From contig CAYSAG010000106.1 of assembly GCA_964428935.1 (NCBI GenBank), positions 1 to 15,849 on the forward strand: a stretch of 15,849 nt of DNA, in the 5' to 3' direction. How positions within the stretch are numbered: position 1 is the first letter of the stretch; the number at the start of each line of letters is the position of its first letter. A program made the translations under genes and the position numbers. The notes under the pieces are model-generated. The model was not told the DNA's origin and did not search any database. It saw nothing but the letters and a program-made list of their open reading frames with translations. The stretch is from JAADHY01 sp964428935 (GTDB lineage Bacteria > Planctomycetota > Planctomycetia > Planctomycetales > Planctomycetaceae). This document shows, piece after piece, positions 1 to 6,879 of this stretch.

Positions 1-12
1 GCACGAGACCTG

Positions 13-58
13 CCCCTACGGGTTGGGCGGGCACGCACAAGGCCCCGCCCGACAGGGG
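13..58 (+). other. Two-tier hairpin upstream of the kinase gene
   Basis: GGGCGGG (25-31) pairs with CCCGCCC (44-50) around a 12-base loop, and outside it CCCCT (13-17) pairs with AGGGG (54-58). No T-run follows. It may be a terminator-like structure of a gene beyond the left edge, or leader structure for the kinase gene. Confidence 0.4.
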
Positions 59-164
59 TGGTTCTGCAACGTGCGTGCGTCCGGTTGAAGCGTCTCCGTG
101 GTTGACTACGCTTGGCCGCGCCGTTCACACTGTGCGTCCGGGGTTGTCTGCCGAGCGTTCTGGT

Positions 165-180
165 CGAGCTCGCAAGCTCG
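165..180 (+). other. Short hairpin in the kinase leader
   Basis: CGAGCT (165-170) and AGCTCG (175-180) form a six-pair stem around CGCA, ending 23 bases before ATG 204. It could limit ribosome access; it may also be chance in GC-rich DNA. Confidence 0.35.
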
Positions 181-203
181 CTGCGCGAGACGGAACGGAC
201 CGA

Positions 204-3200
204 ATGAGCTCTGCCTACCGCTACCGCTGCCGCTGCGGCCGAATGCTGCTGGTCACGCCGGACGACGTCGGCGAGGAAAAGAAGTGCTCGTGCGGCGTCG
301 GCGTCCACGTGACGCAGCAACTGCTCGACCACTTGCAGGCGACCGCGTCGCCGGACAGGGCCACGCGAAGCGAGCCGGCTCGGCCGCCGAAGCCGCCGCG
401 CTCGCCGCGTCTTCGACTGGTGTCGTGGGTCGCTCGCTGGAGCCGTCGGCTGTTGGCTCCCTTTCGACGCCCCCCGTCTCCGGACGCCGCGACGACGGTC
501 GTTCCGCCCGACTTTCGCCCCTCGGACGCGGAGACAGTCCCCACACCGCCCTCTGCGGGAGCCCAGCGGTCGTCGTCCCGCTCTTCGGCCGCGCGGGTTG
601 TTCGCGCCGGCCCAGCCGAGCCGCAGCCGACCGGCCCACGGTGGAAGGTCGGCGACGTCATTCTGGACCTTTACGAAGTCTTGCCGGTGACGGAAGGCCT
701 CGAACCGTCCGACGGTCTGAAAGCCTACCACGAAGGCGGAATGGGGCGCGTCTACCGCGTCCGGCACCGCAACTGGAACATGGACCTGGCCCTGAAGTGT
801 CCGCTGGCGGAACTGTTCCGCGACCCGCGTTTGCGGCAAGTGTTTTCGAACGAGTGCGAGTCGTGGATTCAGGTCGGCCTGCACCCGCACGTGGCCAGTT
901 GTTTTTACGTGCGGGATCTGGAAGGTGTGCCGTGCATTTTTGCCGAGTACGTCGCCGGGGACAGCTTGCAGCAGTGCATTGAGCGAGGCCGTCTGTACGC
1001 GGGAAGCGAAACCGATGCGTTGGCCAGACTGCTGGACGTCGGCATTCAGGTGGCGTGGGGACTGCACTTCGCTCACGAAAAGGGCGTGGTCCACCAGGAC
1101 GTCAAGCCGCACAACGTCATGCTCACTCGCGACGGCGTGGCCAAGGTCGTCGACTTCGGTCTGGCTCGGGCTCGAGCGGCGGTTGGTCTGAGCCGCTCGA
1201 CCGGCTCCGCCCCGCTCACCCGCACCACCGACTCGCTCCTGCTGACCCAAGCCACCGGCTACACCCCGCTCTACTGCTCGCCCGAGCAACTCCACGGCCG
1301 GCCGCTGACGCGCCGAACGGACATTTGGAGCTGGGCGGTGACGGTCTTGCAAATGTTCGTCGGTGAGGTCGCGTGGGACTTGGGGACCGCTGCACCCGAC
1401 GCCCTCCGGCGGCTGCTCGACGGCCGCCTGTCGGCTCGGCTCCGCCTGCCCGTCGGCGTCGCCGAGCTGCTGCAACGCTGCCTGCAGCCAGACCAGGCGG
1501 CTCGGCCCCGCACGTTGCTCGAGTGTGCCGAGGCGTTGAAAGCGGTCTACCGGCAAGAGCTGGGCCAGTGCTACCGGCGGCGAATGCCCGAGCCGGCCGC
1601 GCTTTTGGCGCCCGGGTGGAACAACCGAGGTGTCTCGTACCTGGAGCTGGGACGGTCGGAGCAGGCCGAGGCGGCGTTCCGAGAGGCCTTGCGGCACGAA
1701 CCGCACCACCCCGAAGCCACTTACAACTTCGCCCTGCTCGAGTGGCACTCCGGCCGAGTCGACGACCACCACGTCCTGCGTCGACTGACTCAGGCCGCGG
1801 CCACGCACGCCGACGACGCTCGGCTCGCCCGTCTGACGGCGTGGGTTCACTGTGAGCGGGGAGACGCCGAAGCGGCGGCCGAGGCGTTGAAACGGGCGGA
1901 GCGGGCCGGCGGAAGCCCGCTGCCGGCGGGCACGCGGAACATTCTGGAGCGGCTGCAGCAGTCACCTCCCCGGTGCGTGCGGACGTTGTCCGGGCACACC
2001 GGTCCGGTCCAGTCCGTGGCCGTCAGCGCCGACGGCCGACTGGTCCTGTCCTGCAGCGACGACGGAACCGTCCGGCTGTGGCGTTTGGAGTCGCAACCAG
2101 ACGCGTTGGTCTTGTGCTCGGACGCAGCGGCCGTCGGCAGCGTCGCCTTGGACGCGGACGGGCGGTTGGCCGTGGTCGGCGGAGCCGACGGCCGGGTCCG
2201 TCTGTGGGAGCTGGCACCGTCTTCGGTCCGGCGTGGAGCCACGCTGGAAGGCCACTCAGCCGCCGTCCGCTCCGTCGTCGTCACAGCCGACCGACGGTGG
2301 GCCTTGTCGGCAGACGACGAAGGAACGCTGCGGCTTTGGGACCTTTCAACCGGCCGCTGCGCGGGAGCGTGGACCGAGCACCAAGCCAGCGTGCCGGCCT
2401 TGGCGGTTTCTCGGGACGGCCGGTTGGCTCTTTCGGGCAGCTGGGACGGAACCGTGCGGCTGTGGGACCTGGCGGCCGGCCGGTGCCTGCGGGTGTTGGA
2501 AGGACACACGGACTGGGTGCGTTCGGTCGCCCTTTGTCCGGACGGGCGCGTGGGCCTGTCGGCGGGGGACGACCGCACCGTCCGCGTCTGGGACCTGGCC
2601 ACCGGCGTGTGTCGGCGGACACTGCAAGGACACCGCGACAGCGTGACGGGCGTGGCCGTGTGCGCGCACGGCCGTCTGGCCGTTTCCGGCTCGGTCACCG
2701 GCGGCTCGCTGGCGGAAGAAAAAGTCCCCGTCGACCACGAAGAGCTGCGGGTTTGGGACTTGGCCACCGGGCAGTGCGTGCGCACGCTCGAAGGCGACCC
2801 GGGCATTGTCTTGTGTTTGGCCCTGGACGCGTCGGGCCGAACGGCCGTCTTCGGCAGCTCGAACGGAACCTTGAAGGTGTGGGACCTGTCGTGGTTCGTC
2901 GGCCGGCGCTGGCGAGCTCCACTGGAAGTGGCGCGGGTCTCGGCGGCGGCCGCGGCCGAACAGTCGGACGCGGAGTACGCCGAGCTGCTGCGAGAGGCCG
3001 GTTCGGAGCAAACTCGTCACGACGTACCTCGGCGGCTGCAGTTGGTGCGACGAGCCCGCTCGCTGCCCGGCCGCGAGTTCCTGCCGGAGGGACTGCGGGC
3101 CTGGCGCGACGTGAGCCGTTTCTGTCGCCGGTCCACTTTGCGCACGGGCTGGCTGGTCCGCACCGTTCAGACCGGCCAGGACTGGCTGAGCGGGGCGGCG

Positions 3201-4316
3201 TTGAGCGGCGACGGGCAATTGGCCCTGTCGGCCGGCTACAAGACGCTCAAACTGTGGGACCTGGCCGCGGGTCGGTGCCTGCAGACCGTCGCGACAGGAC
3301 ACGGGGGGCGCGTCCGGTGCGTCGCGGTGAGCCCGGACGGTCGGCGAGCCGCTACAGGTAGCGAAGACGGCACGGTGCGGCTGTGGGAACTGCCCGACGG
3401 ACGGCTGGAGCGGGTGCTCGAAGGACACCAGGGCGGAGTGCGGGCCGTGGCTTTCGCTCCCGACGGCCGGCTCGTTCTGTCGGCCAGCGACGACCACACG
3501 CTGCGACTCTGGTGCGTCCAAACCGGGCAGTGCCAACGGACTTTGGCGGGTCACACGTGCTCGGTTCTGACGGCGGCCTTCGGCCCCGACGGACGTTGGG
3601 CCGTGTCGGGGTCGTCCGAACCGCTGGGGTGGCACGGCGAGGCTCACGACATTCCGCTGCGGCGGTGGGACCTGGCCAGCAGCCGCTGCGTCACTCACTT
3701 CGAAGCACGCGACGCGAACCTGCGCTGCGTGGCCGTCACGCCGGACGGGCAGCGTGTGGTGTCCGGCGGCGACGACTCCACGCTCAAGCTGTGGAAAGCC
3801 ACCACCGGCCAGTGGCTGCAAACGCTGGAAGGCCACGAAGGGAGCGTCCTGTGCGCGGCGGTCAGCCCGGACGGCCGCTTCGCCCTCTCCGGCAGCGAAG
3901 ACCGCACGCTGAAAGTGTGGGACCTGACGACCGGCCGGTGTTTGAGAACCTTTGCCGACCACAACGCGCCGGTCGTCTTCGCGGCTTTCACCCACGACGG
4001 CCACTCAGCCCTGTCGGCCAGCGAAGACGGAACACTGAAGCAGTGGGAGCTGGACTGGGAGTTGGAGTTCCCCGGCTGGTCAGACTGGGACGAAGGCGTG
4101 CGTCCTTACTTGGAAACCTTCCTGACGCTGCAGACTCCGCTGGCTCCGGACGGCGTGACGCGGCAAGGCCGCCCGACTTGGAACGAGGACGACTTCGAGC
4201 GACTGCTGCGTGAGCTTCAGGCTCGCGGCTTCGGCTGGGTCCGCCCGGAAGGCGTGCGCGAGCGCCTCGCCGCGCTGGCGCGAGCTGAGTTGGACAATGC
4301 GGGACGGGGCGAGTGA
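204..4316 (+). CDS. Ser/Thr protein kinase with zinc ribbon, TPR and two WD40 propellers (1370 aa)
   Basis: Predicted cytoplasmic Ser/Thr kinase joined to a large protein-interaction platform. Residues 9-30 carry a CxC...CxC pair (C9, C11, C28, C30), a likely small zinc ribbon. A Pro/Ser/Arg-rich linker follows. The kinase domain spans about 150-435: glycine loop GGMGRVYRVRH, K198 in LALK, H297-Q298-D299 with K301 and N304 in the catalytic loop, DFG at 317-319, then SPEQ. HQD replaces HRD, so it is a non-RD kinase, and the activation segment is long and Ser/Thr-rich. A TPR-like segment lies at about 470-590. Fourteen WD40 repeats follow as two sets of seven (about 592-899 and 982-1285) split by an Ala/Glu/Arg-rich helical linker. 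No membrane segment is seen. ATG 204 is chosen because the zinc ribbon begins there and the in-frame codons from GTG 75 to 203 do not look protein-like. The promoter at 4536 suggests a transcription unit separate from the genes downstream. Confidence 0.93.
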   Translation: MSSAYRYRCRCGRMLLVTPDDVGEEKKCSCGVGVHVTQQLLDHLQATASPDRATRSEPARPPKPPRSPRLRLVSWVARWSRRLLAPFRRPPSPDAATTVVPPDFRPSDAETVPTPPSAGAQRSSSRSSAARVVRAGPAEPQPTGPRWKVGDVILDLYEVLPVTEGLEPSDGLKAYHEGGMGRVYRVRHRNWNMDLALKCPLAELFRDPRLRQVFSNECESWIQVGLHPHVASCFYVRDLEGVPCIFAEYVAGDSLQQCIERGRLYAGSETDALARLLDVGIQVAWGLHFAHEKGVVHQDVKPHNVMLTRDGVAKVVDFGLARARAAVGLSRSTGSAPLTRTTDSLLLTQATGYTPLYCSPEQLHGRPLTRRTDIWSWAVTVLQMFVGEVAWDLGTAAPDALRRLLDGRLSARLRLPVGVAELLQRCLQPDQAARPRTLLECAEALKAVYRQELGQCYRRRMPEPAALLAPGWNNRGVSYLELGRSEQAEAAFREALRHEPHHPEATYNFALLEWHSGRVDDHHVLRRLTQAAATHADDARLARLTAWVHCERGDAEAAAEALKRAERAGGSPLPAGTRNILERLQQSPPRCVRTLSGHTGPVQSVAVSADGRLVLSCSDDGTVRLWRLESQPDALVLCSDAAAVGSVALDADGRLAVVGGADGRVRLWELAPSSVRRGATLEGHSAAVRSVVVTADRRWALSADDEGTLRLWDLSTGRCAGAWTEHQASVPALAVSRDGRLALSGSWDGTVRLWDLAAGRCLRVLEGHTDWVRSVALCPDGRVGLSAGDDRTVRVWDLATGVCRRTLQGHRDSVTGVAVCAHGRLAVSGSVTGGSLAEEKVPVDHEELRVWDLATGQCVRTLEGDPGIVLCLALDASGRTAVFGSSNGTLKVWDLSWFVGRRWRAPLEVARVSAAAAAEQSDAEYAELLREAGSEQTRHDVPRRLQLVRRARSLPGREFLPEGLRAWRDVSRFCRRSTLRTGWLVRTVQTGQDWLSGAALSGDGQLALSAGYKTLKLWDLAAGRCLQTVATGHGGRVRCVAVSPDGRRAATGSEDGTVRLWELPDGRLERVLEGHQGGVRAVAFAPDGRLVLSASDDHTLRLWCVQTGQCQRTLAGHTCSVLTAAFGPDGRWAVSGSSEPLGWHGEAHDIPLRRWDLASSRCVTHFEARDANLRCVAVTPDGQRVVSGGDDSTLKLWKATTGQWLQTLEGHEGSVLCAAVSPDGRFALSGSEDRTLKVWDLTTGRCLRTFADHNAPVVFAAFTHDGHSALSASEDGTLKQWELDWELEFPGWSDWDEGVRPYLETFLTLQTPLAPDGVTRQGRPTWNEDDFERLLRELQARGFGWVRPEGVRERLAALARAELDNAGRGE

Positions 4317-4465
4317 GCGACGCAACCGGGCAGCGAGCGACCAGCGCGGCAGGCTGTCGCGAGCACGCTTTCCTGGCTTCGGCTCGTCTGTCCCGGGCTC
4401 ACGGTCGCTGTCTTTCGGCTCACGTCCATTGCAGCGTCACAGCCGCTCGCGGTGTGCGGTTCTTG

Positions 4466-4486
4466 ACGGCTGGAACGGCTGGAACG
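4466..4486. repeat. 9-base tandem repeat (ACGGCTGGA)
   Basis: Two perfect copies of ACGGCTGGA plus the first three bases of a third. It lies about 50 bases upstream of the -35 box at 4536, where an activator could bind on one helix face. Function is inference. Confidence 0.45.
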
Positions 4487-4535
4487 AGTCGTCCGGCAGG
4501 GGGCGCGGGCGGCGGCGCGCGGGCTCAGAGCCGTG

Positions 4536-4565
4536 TTGACAGCGCTCCTGAAGGGCCAGTATTCT
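4536..4565 (+). promoter_or_regulatory. Sigma-70-like promoter candidate upstream of the chemosensory cluster
   Basis: Perfect -35 box TTGACA at 4536-4541, 18-base spacer, then TATTCT at 4560-4565 (four of six matches to TATAAT). Transcription would begin near 4572, giving a leader of about 245 bases before the two-CW gene. It is the best such match noticed in either long gap. Seen directly; activity is inference. Confidence 0.55.
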
Positions 4566-4802
4566 TGAGAAGTACTGCCGAAGTCGTAGGGTTTCCACAA
4601 GTCGAGCGTTCGCTTTCGTTTCAGGCTGAGGGCACGGGGGAGCTTGCATTTCGTTGGACTGTCGCTTCAGGGCGGACATTGCGCGCACAGGCCGCCGTTT
4701 CTTTTCTCCGTTCGACAGCGGGTCCTGCGGAACTGCCGGTGGGCTGCGGGTCGAGCGGGCGACAGGGCAGGGGTGTCCGTGTGGCAAGGACGCTCGCAGG
4801 AG

Positions 4803-4808
4803 AGGAGG
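4803..4808 (+). promoter_or_regulatory. Ribosome binding site deciding the two-CW start
   Basis: Perfect AGGAGG with eight bases to ATG 4817. It fixes the start of the small cysteine protein within a much longer open frame that runs back to 4313. Confidence 0.85.
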
Positions 4809-4816
4809 TCCGTGTC

Positions 4817-5128
4817 ATGGGTAGTCGGTTGAATTGCTGGGAATTCAAGAAGTGCGGTCGTGAGCCGGGAGGGGAGCGGGTCGGAGAGCTGGGAGTCTGT
4901 CCGGCGGCATTGGACACGTCGGCAGACGGCCTGAACGGCGGCAAGAACGCGGGACGAATCTGTTGGGCCATTGCGGGCACGTTTTGCGGCGGAGTCGTCC
5001 AGGGGTCGTTTGCTCAGAAAGAAGTCACCTGCATGAGCTGCGACTTCTTCAAGAAGGTCAAGGAAGAGGAGGGGACGGCCAACTTCAAGCTGCTGAAGCC
5101 GGGCCAGACTTACAAGAGCTTGGAGTGA
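4817..5128 (+). CDS. Small two-CW-type cysteine protein (103 aa)
   Basis: A 103-residue soluble protein with no signal peptide or membrane helix. Seven cysteines sit at 7, 13, 28, 49, 57, 72 and 75. Two are followed by tryptophan: C7-W8 in NCWEFKKCGRE and C49-W50 in GRICWAIAGTFCGG. It ends with a CMSC pair and a Lys/Glu-rich tail. This matches what I know as the two-CW domain, a poorly characterised cysteine family found in environmental bacteria; metal, heme or iron-sulfur binding is plausible but not shown by the sequence. Start: ATG 4817 has a perfect AGGAGG eight bases upstream, and the protein-like sequence begins there. It is the first gene of the chemosensory cluster, 394 bases before the receptor gene, so a role as redox or ligand-sensing partner of that receptor is an inference from position only. 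Both ATT and ATC isoleucine codons occur (one each). Confidence 0.85.
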   Translation: MGSRLNCWEFKKCGREPGGERVGELGVCPAALDTSADGLNGGKNAGRICWAIAGTFCGGVVQGSFAQKEVTCMSCDFFKKVKEEEGTANFKLLKPGQTYKSLE

Positions 5129-5170
5129 GGTCGTCTTGCTGAGGGGGCGTTGCAGACCGCCGCGGGAAAG

Positions 5171-5232
5171 TCACGGGCTGAGTGACACCGAGCGGCTCGG
5201 CACGGCCGTCGGCTAGCGAGCCGTCGACGGCC
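5171..5232 (+). other. Cluster of three stem-loops after the two-CW gene
   Basis: First: TCAC (5171-5174) with GTGA (5182-5185). Second: CCGAG (5188-5192) with CTCGG (5196-5200) around CGG. Third and strongest: GGCCGTC plus GGCT (5204-5214) with AGCC and GACGGCC (5219-5222, 5226-5232), eleven pairs with a three-base bulge. No T-run follows. Candidate attenuator, processing site or mRNA stabiliser. Confidence 0.4.
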
Positions 5233-5305
5233 CGGACGTGCGGTTGCACGAAAAGGACCCGGCGGTGCGGAGCCATTGGACGGCTGGCGGTCGCTTGGAG
5301 CCGCG

Positions 5306-5318
5306 CGGCACAGTGCCG
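5306..5318. promoter_or_regulatory. Interrupted palindrome, possible operator
   Basis: CGGCACAGTGCCG reads the same on both strands except for the central A at 5312. It sits about 205 bases before the receptor start. No linked promoter is visible, so chance remains possible. Confidence 0.25.
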
Positions 5319-5507
5319 AGGCTCGACCACGAAAGACCGCGGTCCGACGGAGGGACCGACCGGCGACGGCCGCCGACACGTGGTCGGCTGTGGCCGTCCA
5401 GCAACACTGGGTCGTGCGGCGTCAGCGGCGCTCTCCAGGTCACAGCCGCCAGACCCCTCGTCTTCGCCACCTCGACCGCGCAAGCCGGCCCGACAGCGCA
5501 ACGAACC

Positions 5508-5515
5508 AGAGGGGG
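5508..5515 (+). promoter_or_regulatory. Ribosome binding site deciding the receptor start
   Basis: AGAGGGGG seven bases before ATG 5523. It separates the real receptor start from an open frame extending back to 5238, whose translation is Arg/Gly/Thr-rich and not protein-like. Confidence 0.75.
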
Positions 5516-5522
5516 CAACAAC

Positions 5523-6839
5523 ATGAGACCGGCAAGACGAACCGTGGCGGCGTGCGGCGGGCTGGCCGCTCTGGTGCTGTTGGCAACGGCCCTTTGTGCT
5601 TTCGTGTCACCGCTCAACCCGTGGGGGCGGGTGTTGCTGCCGTTGGTGACGACGGCCATTGTTGCGGGCGTCTGCTGGCCCGTGGTGCGTCGGTTGGTCG
5701 CTTGTGAGGCCGTGGCCGAGTTCGCCGAGTCGGCGTCGGCCGCGTTGGCGGAAGGAGCCCAGTCGCTTCCGGAACCCCCAGCGGACGTACCGCAGGCGGT
5801 GCAACTGGCCGAGCGGCTGCGTGACGTTCTGCAGCAGCGGCGTGAACACGAGCAACAAATTGCGCGAATGATTGACGTGGTCCGCGAAGCAGCTCACGGC
5901 AACCTGACGAAACGAATCGACGTTTCCGGCTCCAACGGCCTGGCTCGCCTCGGCAGTTCGGTAAACGAAATGATTGCCAGTCTGGTGACGGTCGTGGAGC
6001 AACTTCGTGCGGCGGCGGAGCGGGTCGGCAAGTGCACCAGCAACATTGAAACGGTGGCGACGCAGTTGGCGTCTGGAGCGACGGAGCAGGTGGCTTCGAT
6101 TACTCAGACCACAGCGACGACCGAAGAACTGGCGGCGTCGGCCGGACAGATTGCCGAGCACGCTCAGACCGTCGTTCAGGCCGCCGAGCGGGCTCAGCAA
6201 AGCACCCGCTCCGCCGAAGACGCCATTCAGGTCGCCACCAACGCCATGGAAAAAATCCGCTCGGCCAGCGGCATTGCCGCCAAAACCATTGGTGGCCTGA
6301 ACGAGCGGTCGGAGAAAATCGGCGACATCATTAGCATCATCATGGACATTGCCGACCAGACGAAGTTGCTGTCGCTGAACGCAGCCATTGAAGCCGCTCG
6401 GGCCGGAGAAGCCGGCAAGGGCTTTGCCGTCGTCGCCGCTGAAATCCGCACGCTGGCCAACAACGTGACGGACTCGACCAAAGAAATCCAAGAGCTGCTG
6501 GTCGAAATCCAAAAGTCGGCCAGCGCGTGCGTGGCCGCAACGGAAGAGGCCGTTCGGCAAATTGCCGAGGGCACGACGCTGGTCACCAGCATCAGCGACG
6601 CGCTGGCACAAATCCAGCAGACGATTGACGAGACCATGCAAGCGGCTCGACAAATCGGCGTGTCCACACGCCAGCAACAAAGCGCCTCGGAGCAGGTGGC
6701 GGCGGCCATGCGAGAAATCGCTCAAGTCGCACGCGAGTCGGCCGACGCCTCGCAACGGGCGGGCGTCGCCGCCTCGGAACTGCTCGACGTCGCCAACAGC
6801 CTGCGGTCAACGGTCGAAGCCATTCAGACGACCGCCTGA
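5523..6839 (+). CDS. Methyl-accepting chemoreceptor-like protein without periplasmic domain (438 aa)
   Basis: Inner-membrane signalling protein that should organise CheW and CheA. Two hydrophobic helices, about 8-28 and 35-55, are joined by only a few residues (SPLNP), so no periplasmic ligand domain exists. A cytoplasmic linker (about 56-110) leads into a HAMP-like segment (about 110-160, with GNLTKRIDVSGSNGL), then a long helical MCP signalling domain. The hairpin tip is clear at about 266-312: DIADQTKLLSLNAAIEAARA followed by GEAGKGFAVVAAEIRTLA. The tip has K281 where many receptors have Asn. There is no CheR/CheB-tethering pentapeptide at the C-terminus, which ends QTTA. ATG 5523 is chosen for its AGAGGGGG ribosome site seven bases upstream and because the membrane hairpin starts directly after it. 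It resembles WspA/FrzCD-type receptors of ACF systems in role, but WspA has a periplasmic domain. Isoleucine codons are mixed (about 15 ATT, 12 ATC), unlike most neighbours. Confidence 0.93.
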   Translation: MRPARRTVAACGGLAALVLLATALCAFVSPLNPWGRVLLPLVTTAIVAGVCWPVVRRLVACEAVAEFAESASAALAEGAQSLPEPPADVPQAVQLAERLRDVLQQRREHEQQIARMIDVVREAAHGNLTKRIDVSGSNGLARLGSSVNEMIASLVTVVEQLRAAAERVGKCTSNIETVATQLASGATEQVASITQTTATTEELAASAGQIAEHAQTVVQAAERAQQSTRSAEDAIQVATNAMEKIRSASGIAAKTIGGLNERSEKIGDIISIIMDIADQTKLLSLNAAIEAARAGEAGKGFAVVAAEIRTLANNVTDSTKEIQELLVEIQKSASACVAATEEAVRQIAEGTTLVTSISDALAQIQQTIDETMQAARQIGVSTRQQQSASEQVAAAMREIAQVARESADASQRAGVAASELLDVANSLRSTVEAIQTTA

Positions 6840-6864
6840 CCAGCGGCTGCTCGTCGCCGGCACA

Positions 6865-6872
6865 AAGAGGGG
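6865..6872 (+). promoter_or_regulatory. Ribosome binding site of the REC-phosphatase gene
   Basis: AAGAGGGG seven bases before ATG 6880. The open frame extends back into the receptor gene to 6562, but the receiver domain begins at this ATG. Confidence 0.75.
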
Positions 6873-6879
6873 CACGGTC

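Larger units (their letters stand above)
4317..4816. other. 500-base gene-free region before the chemosensory cluster
   Basis: No protein-like reading frame on either strand. An open frame runs through it, but its translation is low-complexity Ala/Arg/Gly. It contains a 9-base tandem repeat (4466-4486), the promoter candidate (4536-4565), a comparatively AT-richer stretch around 4555-4620, and the ribosome site of the two-CW gene. No terminator with a T-run was found after the kinase stop. Confidence 0.6.
5129..5522. other. 394-base gap between the two-CW and receptor genes
   Basis: No convincing coding sequence. The left part (5171-5232) holds three successive inverted repeats; 5306-5318 is an interrupted palindrome; the rest shows nothing recognisable until the ribosome site at 5508. 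Such a gap is long for genes in one operon, so partial termination, RNA processing or a second promoter is possible. Confidence 0.55.

Noticed and set aside
102..130. Promoter for the kinase gene starting with TTGACT at 102-107
   Set aside because: No acceptable -10 box lies 16-18 bases downstream; TCACAC or CACACT are poor matches.
2346..4004. 552-codon open frame on the minus strand inside the kinase gene
   Set aside because: It mirrors the WD40 repeats in an antisense frame, is rich in Arg, Gln, Gly and Pro, and has no domain. High GC at third positions removes stops on the opposite strand.
1977..4060. WD40 coding repeats as a DNA tandem repeat or CRISPR-like array
   Set aside because: The periodicity is at protein level (about 40 codons) with diverged DNA; no identical repeats with unique spacers.
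4472..4494. ECF-sigma-type promoter built on the repeated GGAAC
   Set aside because: The GTC-like -10 element falls about 11 bases after the first GGAAC, too close for an ECF promoter.
4313..4816. N-terminal extension of the two-CW protein by 168 codons
   Set aside because: Low-complexity Ala/Arg/Gly translation; the perfect ribosome site and the conserved cysteine region both start at 4817.
5238..5522. N-terminal extension of the receptor that could have been a sensor domain
   Set aside because: Arg/Gly/Thr-rich sequence without fold features; ribosome site and membrane hairpin support ATG 5523.
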